Below, one piece after another: positions 48,101 to 56,589 of a stretch of DNA of 64,000 bases. Source of the stretch: Elusimicrobia bacterium GWB2_63_22 (lineage in GTDB: Bacteria; Elusimicrobiota; Elusimicrobia; Elusimicrobiales; UBA9959); assembly GCA_001799735.1 (NCBI GenBank), contig MGUA01000011.1:1-64000 (forward strand). The letters are read 5' to 3'. Position 1 is the stretch's first letter. Each line of letters starts with the position of its first letter. The notes beneath the pieces are model-generated. The model was not told the origin of the DNA. It worked only from the letters and a program-made list of their open reading frames with translations, and ran no database searches. The translations under genes were made by a program, and so were the position numbers.

Positions 48101-51100
48101 ACGTCCACCTTGGCCGCGCTCGGTCTGCAGGAACAGGACGTAGCCGTTTATGAGCATTTCCCCGAAACCGGCTGGGTGAAACTGCCCGGGCAGGTTTTGG
48201 ATACGCAGGCCCATAAGCTGACCGTGCCGATAACCCGCATAGCTTCGCTGTTCGCTATTTTCGGCATTGTGCGCGACCGCGCCGCCCCGGTTTCCGCTGT
48301 TTCCTACGCCGGGGTCAGCTACCAGGCCGACGGGAAAACTTTTATCGGCGCAGGTTCCAGCGTTACGTTGGCGGCCTACGACCCGGTGGTGTACGGCACC
48401 TCCACCGGAGTGGCCTTCACTGAATACCGGGTGGATCCGGGCACCACGCCGGCCTTTGCGGCGTATACTGGGCCTTTCCCGCTTACTGAAGGCTTTCATG
48501 CCATAGAGTACCGCAGCCGGGACTATGCCGACAATCTGGAACCCCTGCGCTACGGTGAGGTTTATGCCGACGCCACAGCGCCGGCCACCGACGTTCTGAT
48601 AGAGGGCACAACGGGCCAGGCTGGGTGGTACGTCTCCGCGGCCACGGTCACAATGGTCTCCACCGACAGCCTTAGCGGCCTGGCGGCGGTGTATTACCGC
48701 GCCGGCGCCTCCACTGAACCCGTAAAGTACGCGATCCCTCTGGTTATAAGTTCAGAGGGCGTGACCACGCTGCACTATTTCGCCGCCGACAATGTAGCCA
48801 ACGCAGAGGCGGAGAAGACCATCCTCCTGAAAATAGACAGGACCCCGCCTGCCATTGTTATCTCTTCACCGGCGGCCGGCGCGGTCTTTATAGCGGCTAA
48901 GGATAAGATAGGTGTATATTACTCGGTCAACGACAACCTGGACCCCGCCTTTACGGCCACGGCCATGCTTACGCAAATTGAGGACAGGGGCAGCCCGCGC
49001 GGCGTCAGGCCGTCCACTATAGCCGTAACGGCCGGGCAGCTTATAGAACCTTTGTCTATCGACGACGGCGTGTGGGTGTTAAGCGTGCTGGCGCAAGACG
49101 CGGCGGGCAACATCAGCACGGCAGCCGCCGGCGGCTTTGAGGTGGTGCATGATATCCTGCCCCCCAGGAGCGTTCTGAACGCCGAAACGGCTAAGACCTA
49201 CCTCTTCGGCGGGGTTTCGTATGTGCGGGGCGACACCGGCTTCAGTTTGTCCAGCATTGACGACCTTACCACGCCGGCCGACGGGGCGGGCCTGGGCGTA
49301 AAGCGGCAGCTGTTGAGGATAACTGGCGCGCCGGCCGCGGCGGTGGAGCTGGTCTTTGAAAACCCCGTCCCGACCCCGGGCGGCATATTCTTGTCTACGT
49401 TCACGCTGGCGGGCGCGGACGGCGCTTACCTGCTGGCTTATAATGCTGAAGACATGCTGGTTAATACCGAAGAAGTGAATACCAGCACTTTCGTGGTGGA
49501 TAACACAGCGCCGCGTACGGCATTCGTGCGGGTGTCCGGGTCGGCCTTCCTTAATTACGCGGCGGCCTCGGCTGTATTCGCCCTTCAGGCTGAAGATCCG
49601 GGCCTGCTGCCCAGCGGCGTAAGCAGCGTCACCTGGAGCGATAACGGCGGAGAAGGTTCTAATCTCACTAGCGGCCTTGCCTTTGGCGAGGGCCGGCATG
49701 CGTTGGCGTACCGCGCGGTAGACAATCTCGGGAATCTGGAGGTAACCGGAAGCAGTACCGTGTTTGTAGACAACACCGCGCCTGAGGCCGCAACTCATAT
49801 CGGGCTCCCTTATTTCGCTTCGGGTGTTCTGAACTATATCACGCCAGCCACGCCTATAACTTTTACCGCGGCTGATCCCGTGGCCGCCGAAGTGGCTTCA
49901 GGGGTAGAGCGCATAGAGGTTTCCATAGACGGGTCCTCCTTTACCGTCTATGCCGCTGCGCTGAAATTCGGCGAGGGCAGGTATGTTGTAAAGTACCGTG
50001 CCGTGGACAATGTGGGCAATACCGAAACGGCGCGCACGCTTGAGCTGCAAAGCGATAACACCTCGCCGGTCAGCGCCTGGCAGGCCGACGGTGAGCAACT
50101 GGAACTCGCCGGAAAATTCTATCTTAGCGCCATTGGCAGGATAGCGCTTGAAAGCTACGACCCCGTAGTTTCCGAAGTCGCTTCCGGGGTGGAAGGCATT
50201 TATTACGGCATAGATGCCGCTCCCTCGGGCAAGTATGCGGCGCCGTTCGGCCTGGCCGAGGGTGTAAGAACGTTGAATTTCAGCGCCAGGGACAATGTGG
50301 CCAACGTCGAAGTGGCTAAGTCCACTGTTATCTATGTGGACGGGACCAAACCTGTGACCGAACTGTCGGTTGCCGGCGACCAGTACCGGAGCGACAAGGT
50401 TTATATCAGCACCCGCTCGGGGCTAATGCTCGCCTCAATGGACCCCTTGGTTAACGAAGTAGCCTCGGGCGTTCGGGAAACCAGCTACGCCGTGGACGGC
50501 GGAACCTTTGCCGCCTATTCACTGTTCAATCTGTCGGCTGAAGGTAAACGTGTAGTGTCGTTCTATTCGGTGGACCAGGTGGGCAATGTGGAGGCGGTGA
50601 AGACCTCGGAGTTGTGGGTGGACGCTACCGCGCCCGCGACAGCGCTGGCCATAACAGGCGCCCGGCACGACGCCGACGGCTTTATTTATATCACCAGGGA
50701 TTCCGGCATAGTGCTGGCCGCCGCTGACCCCATAAACAGCGAAACGGCTTCCGGCGTGCTGCTGACCAAATACAGGGTGGACGGCGGCAACTGGCAGGTA
50801 TATGCGGGCAGCTTCACCATAACCGCCGAAGGCCGGCACACGCTGGAATATCAAAGCCTGGACCGCGTGTTGAACACGGAAACCATAAGAACGGCCGCGT
50901 TTGCCGTTGATAATACGCCGCCGGCTGCAAGTATAACCCTGGGCGAGCCCAAGTACGAAGCCTTCGGGCTGCCGCTTATAACACCGGAAACGTCGGTCAG
51001 CCTTGCCGCGGCAGACATTGTGTCGGGCGAAGTTGCCTCCGGGCTGGCGCGTATATCCTACGAGCTTATCGCCGTGGCGGACGGAAGTTCCGAAGTCAGG

Positions 51101-52258
51101 GATTATACTGAACCATTCAAGCTGGCGCAGGGCACCTACGATATCAGGTTTTGGTCGGTGGATAAAGTAGGTAATATTGAAGCCTACAAGCAGCTGCGCC
51201 TAGCGGTAAGCACGCTGCGCGACGGGGCCCTGGCCGCGGTCGCTGGCCTTGACCTGTCCGGCACGGCAGATATCGCGGGGGCAGTTAGATCCAACGCCGT
51301 GGTTTCGGTAAGCGGCAGCGCGCGGATATTCGGGGACGTGACGGCAAGCACTATAACCCTGTCTGGGACCAAGGCGCAGATAACCGGCCAGCAATTGAGC
51401 GGCGCAACGCCCCTGGCCGCGGAGCCTATACTTCTCGCGGTCATAAGCACGGCTATAACCGGGGTAGTGGCTGCCGAATATCTTATGGACGGAAAGCTTA
51501 CCGTTGCCGCTCAGGCCGTGCTGACCCTATCCACCGGGACGTACTACGTTAAGGGCATCGAACTGTCCGGTGGCAGCGAGATTCGCGTCAACGGGAAGGT
51601 GGATATCTATGTCGATGGGGATATCACCATCAGCGGCGGCAGTGCGCTTAACGCCTCGGGCACGGCTTCCGGCCTGAATATATTTGTCGGCAAAATATCC
51701 AGCATTACGTTCACCGGCGGCGGTAACTTTGTTGGCGTGGTGTACGCGCCGTACTCGCATCTGAAGCTGGCGGGCAACGCGCTGCTGGGCGGCCATTACT
51801 TCGTGCGCAGCGCGGCTGTAAGCGGCACAGGGAACTTGGTGCAGGCCGGCGAAACGCTGCCCGCGGCGGTTCCCGTAGCCGGCGGCGGCAAAAAAGTCAG
51901 CGCTTTGTCGTCTGGCAGTTCCTATTCCGTGCTGGCCGGCCCCGACCCCGAGTTCAAGCTGGGCGAGGTTTATGTCTATCCCAACCCTGCCAAGAACGGC
52001 CAGGCCCCCACCATCCACCTGGAATGCGGCATAGCCGACAGCGTGAATATCAAGATCTACACCGTCAGCGGCCGCGAAGCGCATGAATATACCATAACCA
52101 GCGCCCCGGTGGTGCTGGACGACGGCAACGGCCTCAGCTACGCCTATGAATACGCCTGGAACGGGCGCATCCCCAGCGGCGTCTATTACTACTTCATTGA
52201 GGCCGAGCGGGCAGGCCGCAAGATAAAAAAGACCGGCAAGTTCGCGGTGGTCAGGTAA
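45185..52258 (+). CDS. Giant surface protein with Ig-like, FN3 and C-terminal secretion-type domains
   Basis: 2357 residues. In order: N-terminal signal/membrane segment (IAGLLVLAATVYIAVYPRFA), two Big2-like domains (45.39-45.95 kb), an Ig-like OmpL47-type module (45.96-46.27 kb), two irregular domains, FN3 (46.88-47.14 kb), an unknown domain, FN3 (47.56-47.88 kb), then ten OmpL47-type modules of about 95 residues (48.29-51.20 kb) with the pattern ASGV...YxxDG...S-x-D-x-V-G-N-x-E, a DUF7305-like polymer/right-handed helix region (51.2-51.86 kb), and a C-terminal FlgD/T9SS-like domain (VYVYPNPAKNG ... SGVYYYFIEA ... KFAVVR). The 5' part is AT-richer than the rest. It probably is an adhesin or sheath protein. 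Confidence 0.85.
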   Translation: MQRVLGGEKIWIAGLLVLAATVYIAVYPRFAVASEIRIKVPLTSVNINPGGETSLGNLSFSSRPISLRIFPNSSCIIVPEDKVQLQVKALLENGTEIDVTTSPYTTYSSSDAAIVSVSSSGQVSSLGSGKGYIRAEYLLAVAYTEITTNPSLSIVEIQPLFGLENSDEMLPEETAPTATASIPPGESAQLSILATLSNGEACNLSGNLNTTYTSLNPQIANADGVGQAVAGSLGRAQINISAAGKSTYTYVDVQFRDETAPATDITFGAPVYLSNSGLVHLSTNTYVQLTPSDPQIANTHTSGVSFTGVSIDDIPSTFSAFWRYLPFTIFEGTHTVYFLSRDYAGNTEVIKSTVVVVDGTAPSPLTGIVVAGAAQSVWRNTNVFNITWTNPEDVAGIGGVRVKYGEVAPLSNEDGVFYPADGSLVYSSTEVVSGVNVIWLWLEDNVGNADPAMAASVELRYDAGLPASTASAPAFSGVGVVPVVFVANDAVSGVDRTALWARNNGAAWSASTYTLAGTGGKFGFDTAGAGGSWEFYTQAFDKAGNGEPVPVSTTPAKAQTAVDVTPPVISNVRVTEITYDTARVTWETDDEASAVLEYTLPGASAVKTYASSYYTSQSLFLSGLVYPANYTFKITAANRAGLSAVYTGGAFYVPPKMTTNVNDLGVMNTGQPIIIEVTNPYVSSLTYTLNGQTVTQNVTLNTPLEIYVNSGQGPASLSLNLDGYVYSNNFVVDTATRTVYLARFVVAAGGLDAAQGGYAALAAVGQPVAAEVSNIGGKTYLGYYAGIDPVAPGSITDVAAAAGPARDQAALSWTAPGDDAYAGTAMRYDIRWATSPIDASNFSAAARAAEVPFPAVAGTAQTAYLSGLNLLATYYFSVRTEDELGNFSGLSNAASVFKGYVLAGTVTVNGVSEISFMSPVEPQVALISTISAVGAVAIGSAAAGGLTLAGNMYEIGPEGTYDPPAVLTFYYSTSTLAALGLQEQDVAVYEHFPETGWVKLPGQVLDTQAHKLTVPITRIASLFAIFGIVRDRAAPVSAVSYAGVSYQADGKTFIGAGSSVTLAAYDPVVYGTSTGVAFTEYRVDPGTTPAFAAYTGPFPLTEGFHAIEYRSRDYADNLEPLRYGEVYADATAPATDVLIEGTTGQAGWYVSAATVTMVSTDSLSGLAAVYYRAGASTEPVKYAIPLVISSEGVTTLHYFAADNVANAEAEKTILLKIDRTPPAIVISSPAAGAVFIAAKDKIGVYYSVNDNLDPAFTATAMLTQIEDRGSPRGVRPSTIAVTAGQLIEPLSIDDGVWVLSVLAQDAAGNISTAAAGGFEVVHDILPPRSVLNAETAKTYLFGGVSYVRGDTGFSLSSIDDLTTPADGAGLGVKRQLLRITGAPAAAVELVFENPVPTPGGIFLSTFTLAGADGAYLLAYNAEDMLVNTEEVNTSTFVVDNTAPRTAFVRVSGSAFLNYAAASAVFALQAEDPGLLPSGVSSVTWSDNGGEGSNLTSGLAFGEGRHALAYRAVDNLGNLEVTGSSTVFVDNTAPEAATHIGLPYFASGVLNYITPATPITFTAADPVAAEVASGVERIEVSIDGSSFTVYAAALKFGEGRYVVKYRAVDNVGNTETARTLELQSDNTSPVSAWQADGEQLELAGKFYLSAIGRIALESYDPVVSEVASGVEGIYYGIDAAPSGKYAAPFGLAEGVRTLNFSARDNVANVEVAKSTVIYVDGTKPVTELSVAGDQYRSDKVYISTRSGLMLASMDPLVNEVASGVRETSYAVDGGTFAAYSLFNLSAEGKRVVSFYSVDQVGNVEAVKTSELWVDATAPATALAITGARHDADGFIYITRDSGIVLAAADPINSETASGVLLTKYRVDGGNWQVYAGSFTITAEGRHTLEYQSLDRVLNTETIRTAAFAVDNTPPAASITLGEPKYEAFGLPLITPETSVSLAAADIVSGEVASGLARISYELIAVADGSSEVRDYTEPFKLAQGTYDIRFWSVDKVGNIEAYKQLRLAVSTLRDGALAAVAGLDLSGTADIAGAVRSNAVVSVSGSARIFGDVTASTITLSGTKAQITGQQLSGATPLAAEPILLAVISTAITGVVAAEYLMDGKLTVAAQAVLTLSTGTYYVKGIELSGGSEIRVNGKVDIYVDGDITISGGSALNASGTASGLNIFVGKISSITFTGGGNFVGVVYAPYSHLKLAGNALLGGHYFVRSAAVSGTGNLVQAGETLPAAVPVAGGGKKVSALSSGSSYSVLAGPDPEFKLGEVYVYPNPAKNGQAPTIHLECGIADSVNIKIYTVSGREAHEYTITSAPVVLDDGNGLSYAYEYAWNGRIPSGVYYYFIEAERAGRKIKKTGKFAVVR

Positions 52259-52269
52259 GGGGGGGAGAT

Positions 52270-53241
52270 ATGAAAAACACAAACACCCCTGATATGCTCA
52301 ATCGCGTGGTCTACCTGCTTTCAAGGCCTTGGGCCTTTGGTGCGGCGCTGCTGTTCCTGCTTATCCCTTCAACAACTATCAGCTCTGCCCTTGAAAGCGG
52401 CGCTGAGTTCCTGCGCATAGACACTGACGCGCGGGCCGGGGCCATGGCCTCGGCGGGCGCGGCTTCGGTCTCCGGGATAAGCGCCATGGCTTACAACCCG
52501 GCTGGCATGGTTTCCATAGGTAAAGGCGAAGGCACCATAAGCCACAGCGCCTGGTACCTGGGCTCGGCGCACGACTTTGTGGGCGCGGGGTTCACCGTGC
52601 CGGGGTCAGGCGGCTGGCGGGCAGGTGTAAGTTTTAACCGGCTGTCGAGCGGCTCCATGGAAGGCCGCGGCGCTAACCGTACACGTACCGGCGGCTACAG
52701 CGCTTACGACCAGGCGGTGGGCCTAGCGCTGGCCCGGCAGTACGGGGCGTACAGCGTGGGCGGCACGGTGAAATATATTGAAAGCTCTATAGCCGGGGTT
52801 AAGGGAACAGGCTATGCGGTTGACCTGGGCATGAAGCGCGCACTAAAAGGGCTGCCCGCCAGCGTCGGTCTGTCGGTGCAGAACCTCGGCCCCGGGATAA
52901 AGTATATTTCACAGCGGGACCAATTGCCTTTAAGCGTAAGCGCCGGTATAATGTTCATGCCGGTAGCCGGATTCATGCTTAACTTGGACGCCCGGCGTTA
53001 CGTGTACGACAAGTATACTGCCTACAGCCTTGGCACGGAGTACGCGCTGTTTGGCGGGCCGGGGACAATGTCCGGGCTGGCGTTGCGAGGCGGTCTGCTG
53101 GGCGGCAATGGGGAAAGCGCTGCTGGCGCGTTCACGGCGGGTGCGGGCATAAAAGTGATGAACGCGGACCTGGACTATGCCATGTCGCCTGAGGGCAAGC
53201 TGGGTAGTGTGCAGCGGATAACCTTAAAAAAGAAATTCTAA
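52270..53241 (+). CDS. PorV/UPF0164-family outer-membrane protein
   Basis: 323 residues: signal peptide in a long N-region (LLSRPWAFGAALLFLLIPST), the PorV/PorQ signature DTDARAGAMASAGAASVSGI then YNPAGM, and a beta-barrel ending in ITLKKKF with terminal Phe. PorV shuttles type IX substrates and holds their C-terminal domain at the surface. It follows the giant gene by 11 bases with GGGGGAGAT, so the two form an effector-and-exporter-type pair. No PorL/M/K/N or SprA-like gene is in view. Confidence 0.82.
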   Translation: MKNTNTPDMLNRVVYLLSRPWAFGAALLFLLIPSTTISSALESGAEFLRIDTDARAGAMASAGAASVSGISAMAYNPAGMVSIGKGEGTISHSAWYLGSAHDFVGAGFTVPGSGGWRAGVSFNRLSSGSMEGRGANRTRTGGYSAYDQAVGLALARQYGAYSVGGTVKYIESSIAGVKGTGYAVDLGMKRALKGLPASVGLSVQNLGPGIKYISQRDQLPLSVSAGIMFMPVAGFMLNLDARRYVYDKYTAYSLGTEYALFGGPGTMSGLALRGGLLGGNGESAAGAFTAGAGIKVMNADLDYAMSPEGKLGSVQRITLKKKF

Positions 53242-53255
53242 CGACGGTCTGTGCT

Positions 53256-53300
53256 GCGCGGCGGGAGAGTGTTTTCACTCTTTCGCCGCGCTTCGTTTTT
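53256..53300 (+). terminator. Intrinsic terminator of the giant-protein operon
   Basis: GCGCGGCG pairs with CGCCGCGC, and inside AGAGTG pairs with CACTCT over TTTT; TTCGTTTTT follows. It is immediately before the right copy of the 25-bp repeat. Confidence 0.85.
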
Positions 53301-53304
53301 ACCG

Positions 53305-53329
53305 GTTGCCCGCTCCCGCCGCTATGGTG
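53305..53329 (+). repeat. 25-bp direct repeat, right copy
   Basis: Exact copy of 40135-40159. Its TTGCCC (53306-53311) could be the -35 box of tatD with TAAACT (53330-53335) as -10, so the repeat may be part of tatD's promoter. Confidence 0.8.
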
Positions 53330-53341
53330 TAAACTCTAGCT

Positions 53342-54091
53342 ATGCCGCAGGCTTATTTTGATGCCCACGACCATCTGCAGAACTTCGGTTCCGACGCCGA
53401 GCTGGACGCCGCGCTGCGCGCGGCCGAGGCCGCGGGCGTGCAGGGCCTGCTCTGCTGCGGCACCGCCCCCGACGACTGGGCCAGGGTGCTGGAGCTGGCC
53501 GGCCGGTATCCGTCGGTGCGGCCGGCCTTCGGCCTGCACCCCTGGTTTTCCGCCGAGGAGGGTTGGCTGGAGAAGCTGGAAGAGTTCCTGCGGCGCATGC
53601 CTTCCGCCTGCGTGGGAGAGATAGGCTTGGACGCCGCCAAAGGGCTGCCCGGCCAGGAAGAAAATTTTGCGCTGCAGCTGGCGCTGGCCGGGCGGTTCCG
53701 CCGCCCCGCCGTCATACACTGCGTGGGGAGCTGGGGCCGGCTGCTTGAACTCCTGAAGAAAGCGGACCTGCCCGCCTTCATGCTGCACGGTTACGGCGGT
53801 TCGCCGGAGCTGGTCAGGGAGCTGGCGGCGCTGGGCGGCTACTTTTCTTTCGGGGGAGAGCTGGCGGACCCGAAGCGGGAGAAGCTCAGGGCCGCGCTGG
53901 CCGCCGTGCCGCGGGACCGGCTGCTGTTCGAGACCGAGGCGCCGGAGCCGGGGCCCGACGGCCGGAGCGCCGGACCGGCTGACGTGGCGGCCGTGGTGGC
54001 CGCGGCCGCGGGGCTGCTGGGCCTGCCGGAGCAGAGCCTGGCGGACCTTTCATTCGAGAACGCTAAAAAATTCACCGGGGAGACAACATGA
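53342..54091 (+). CDS. tatD: TatD-family metal-dependent hydrolase
   Basis: 249 residues of the TatD amidohydrolase family (3'-5' DNA exonuclease/DNase). Metal ligands are in DAHDHL (residues 7-12), GEIGLD, VIHC and LHGYGG; the last ligand, normally ETDxP, reads ETEAP, an Asp to Glu change. It starts at 53342 with a weak ribosome binding site. The overlap with the next gene (ATGA) is typical of coupled expression. Other TatD members include D-aminoacyl-tRNA deacylase-like proteins. Confidence 0.85.
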   Translation: MPQAYFDAHDHLQNFGSDAELDAALRAAEAAGVQGLLCCGTAPDDWARVLELAGRYPSVRPAFGLHPWFSAEEGWLEKLEEFLRRMPSACVGEIGLDAAKGLPGQEENFALQLALAGRFRRPAVIHCVGSWGRLLELLKKADLPAFMLHGYGGSPELVRELAALGGYFSFGGELADPKREKLRAALAAVPRDRLLFETEAPEPGPDGRSAGPADVAAVVAAAAGLLGLPEQSLADLSFENAKKFTGETT

Positions 54092-54831
54092 ACGAAGACA
54101 GGCTGGCGCGCATACGCCTTATGCTCGGCGAAGAAAAACTGGAGCGGCTCAAGAACTCTTTTGTTACGGTGGTGGGCCTGGGCGCCGTGGGCAGCTACGC
54201 CGTGGAAGGCCTCGCGCGCTCCGGAGTGGGCCGGTTCAAGCTGGTGGACTTCGACGTGACGCGGGCCAGCAATATCAACCGCCAGCTCTACGCGCTGGGC
54301 TCCACGCTGGGCCGCCACAAGGCCGACATAGCCGGCGAGCGCGTGGTGGATATAAACCCGCGCTGCAAAGTAGAGGTGCTCAACCGTTTCGCCAACGAAG
54401 ACACTTTCGAAGAGATCCTGGACGGGAACCCGGACCTGGTGATAGACGCCATAGATTCGCTCGGCCCCAAGGCCGGGCTGATAGCCGCGACTATAAAGCG
54501 CGGCCTGCCGCTGATCTCTTCCATGGGCGCCGCCCTGCGCACGGACCCGGCCGCGGTGCGCGTGGGGCCGATAAAGGAAGTTAAAGGCTGCCCGCTGGCC
54601 GCCAAGGTGCGCAACCTGCTCCGCAAAAGCGGCACCCACCTGGATTTTACCTGCGTTTATTCTCTGGAGCCGGTAGGGGAACTTAAAAAGCGCCGGCAGG
54701 TGGACCCCGAGACCCAGTATTTCGAACAGGGCCGCCGCCGGGCCGCGCTGGGGAGCCTCCCTACCCTCACCGGGATCTTCGGCCTCATCATAGCCAACGC
54801 CGCCATCCTGCAGCTCTCCGCCGATAAATAA
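54088..54831 (+). CDS. tcdA: tRNA threonylcarbamoyladenosine dehydratase (TcdA)
   Basis: 247 residues of the ThiF/E1 superfamily that closes t6A to cyclic t6A in tRNA. ATP-binding GLGAVGSYAVEGLARSGVG (about residues 30-49) and the DFDVTRASNINRQ and IDAIDSLGPK motifs are typical of CsdL/TcdA. It is coupled to tatD by ATGA. The active-site cysteine region has CPLAAKVRNLLRK. Other ThiF-type enzymes are less likely because of length and context. Confidence 0.87.
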   Translation: MNEDRLARIRLMLGEEKLERLKNSFVTVVGLGAVGSYAVEGLARSGVGRFKLVDFDVTRASNINRQLYALGSTLGRHKADIAGERVVDINPRCKVEVLNRFANEDTFEEILDGNPDLVIDAIDSLGPKAGLIAATIKRGLPLISSMGAALRTDPAAVRVGPIKEVKGCPLAAKVRNLLRKSGTHLDFTCVYSLEPVGELKKRRQVDPETQYFEQGRRRAALGSLPTLTGIFGLIIANAAILQLSADK

Positions 54832-54855
54832 AAAACGCCCCGTCTTGGACGGGGC
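54829..54855 (-). terminator. Terminator of the histidine kinase operon (minus strand)
   Basis: GCCCCGTC and GACGGGGC form a perfect 8-base stem with a TTG loop; on the minus strand it is followed by GTTTTTT. Downstream of the kinase gene ending at 54884. Confidence 0.75.
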
Positions 54856-54883
54856 GGAGAGGCCGGCTTCCTGGCGGGCCGGC

Positions 54884-56179
54884 CTATTCCTTTATTTCGG
54901 AAACGGGCAGGGAGAAATAGAAAGAGACATATTTGCCCGGTTCGCTTTTTATCTCCAGCTCGCTGTTGTGCAGCAGCAGCATGTCGTTGCAGACCTTGAG
55001 GCCCAGCCCGAAGCCTTCGGAGGCGGCCTCGCCTTCCCCGGTCCTGAAAAACTCGTTCTTCAACTTCTTGAGATCCTCGGCGGCTATGCCGCGCCCGGAA
55101 TTCTCTATATAAAAAGTAACCTTGCCGGTTTTTCCGCCTGACCTCTGCAGCCGGACCGACATCCTGCCGCCCTCGGGGGTGTATTTTACGGCGTTGCCGA
55201 CCAGGTTGGAGACCACCAGCGCCAGCGCCTCTGGATCCGCGTCCACCAGCGTCCTATCCCTGGGCAGGTCCAGCGAAAAAGAGAGGCCCTTGCGCTTCAT
55301 CAGGCCTTCCATGGCCGAGATCGAGCCGCGGACCAGGTCGCGCAGCGCCAGCGGCTTTTTCTCTATCTTGAATTTTCCGGCCTCCATCCGCGCCTCGTTG
55401 AGGACGTTCTTGACGAAGCGCCTGAGTGAGGTCCGTTCGTAGGCCAGGGCCTCGTAAAGGCCGGCCCGCGAAGCGTCGCCCTTTTGGGGCTCGGTCTCCT
55501 CCAGCATGAAGATAGCGGCGTCTATGACGGTGAGCGCGTTGTTGAATTCATGGCTGACGGTATGCACCATCGCCGATTTAACCGCGGCGGTCCTGCGTTC
55601 CTTGCGCACCAGGGAGCGCATCTCCAGCAGCAGGCCCAGCGCCGCCAGCGCCGCCAGGAAGATGAGCAGGAGCTTATGTTTGGTGGCGGCCAGGCGGGGG
55701 GCCATGGTCTCCGTGTTTATGGCCACGGCCACGGTGGCTATGCGCCGGTTGCCCACGGTAACCGGTTCTGAAAAGTAAAAGTAGTTCAGGCCGTCGGCGC
55801 CTTTGAAGGTCTGCGTCAGGGGGATCTTGGACCCCCGGGCGGCGGTCCCCTCGCGGCTGTCGTCCTGGTCCCCTATCCTTTCCGGGTCCGAATGGGAACG
55901 CACCCTGCCGGCCTGGTCCAGGACCACGGAATATTTCACGGTGTCGTCGATGGACAGCGTGTTGACGAGGAAATGCAGGGAGAACGGGTCGGTCTTCGGG
56001 AACATGGCCGCGCCGGCCCTTTTGGCGAAGATCCCGGTGCGTACGCGCATAACCTCGAAGACGGAATCGCGCGCGTCGCCGAGAATGAGGCCGGCGGTCC
56101 CGAGTATCAGCAGGATCACCAGCACGGAAAATATCAGGGAAACGTTGATGGCTATTTCCCTGAGCTTGGCGGCTTTCAT
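54884..56179 (-). CDS. Membrane sensor histidine kinase
   Basis: 431 residues. Two membrane segments (about 10-33 and 170-190) bracket a periplasmic sensor domain of about 135 residues. A HisKA domain has the phospho-His in HTVSHEFNNALTVI (near 212) and a HATPase domain has NLVGNAVKYTPEGG (N box) and GFGLGLKVCND (G box). There is no receiver or HAMP domain. Its ATG overlaps the stop of the lipoprotein gene. The cognate regulator is not adjacent; an orphan receiver lies at 62298 and another at 18598. Confidence 0.9.
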   Translation of the reverse strand: MKAAKLREIAINVSLIFSVLVILLILGTAGLILGDARDSVFEVMRVRTGIFAKRAGAAMFPKTDPFSLHFLVNTLSIDDTVKYSVVLDQAGRVRSHSDPERIGDQDDSREGTAARGSKIPLTQTFKGADGLNYFYFSEPVTVGNRRIATVAVAINTETMAPRLAATKHKLLLIFLAALAALGLLLEMRSLVRKERRTAAVKSAMVHTVSHEFNNALTVIDAAIFMLEETEPQKGDASRAGLYEALAYERTSLRRFVKNVLNEARMEAGKFKIEKKPLALRDLVRGSISAMEGLMKRKGLSFSLDLPRDRTLVDADPEALALVVSNLVGNAVKYTPEGGRMSVRLQRSGGKTGKVTFYIENSGRGIAAEDLKKLKNEFFRTGEGEAASEGFGLGLKVCNDMLLLHNSELEIKSEPGKYVSFYFSLPVSEIKE

Positions 56180-56496
56180 GGGGTTTTAGGCCGGGGCGCT
56201 GTTTTGACGCCGATGCTCTTTATCTTTTCCCGCAGTTCGGCGGCGGGCGCATAGGAGGTGGTTATTCTGTCAATCTCGTCCAGGTGGCTCAGCGCGGCCG
56301 GCATGTCGTTGTTGCTGTAGGCGCCGACCGCCTTGTAGTACAGGCGTTCCACTGTTTTCTCGTCTTCGGCGGAGAGCCTGGCGGGCGCGGCTCTTTTGGC
56401 CGGGGCCGGCGCCGGGGCGTTGAACCAGTTCGGCGGCAGGCAAGCGCAGAGAAAAGCCGCCGCCGCTGCCGCGAGTAAATGTTTGAAAAAACGCAT
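56176..56496 (-). CDS. Lipoprotein preceding the histidine kinase
   Basis: 106 residues with a lipobox LCAC and the lipidated Cys19, then a Pro/Ala-rich linker and a compact helical domain (ERLYYKAVGAYSNNDMPAALS, TPR-like, about 50-90) that could hold protein contacts. It is coupled by ATGA to the kinase gene, so it may tune the kinase's sensor domain. Family unknown. Confidence 0.72.
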   Translation of the reverse strand: MRFFKHLLAAAAAAFLCACLPPNWFNAPAPAPAKRAAPARLSAEDEKTVERLYYKAVGAYSNNDMPAALSHLDEIDRITTSYAPAAELREKIKSIGVKTAPRPKTP

Positions 56497-56589
56497 AATT
56501 ATTAAAATCCCCAGTGCCTATATTCTACCTAACTTTTGGCGCCAAGCAGCGGTTAGTCGGCCGCGGGGGGGATGCTGAAATAATAATTT

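Larger units (their letters stand above)
40135..53329. mobile_element. Possible inserted or rearranged island of surface-protein genes
   Basis: About 13.2 kb between exact 25-bp direct repeats. It holds only plus-strand secreted proteins, while the genes to the left are minus-strand housekeeping and to the right tatD and tcdA. 40.3-46.3 kb is plainly AT-richer than its surroundings. No integrase or transposase is present, so it may be an old insertion or a recombination product; an alternative is that the short repeats are chance copies of a promoter fragment. Confidence 0.45.
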
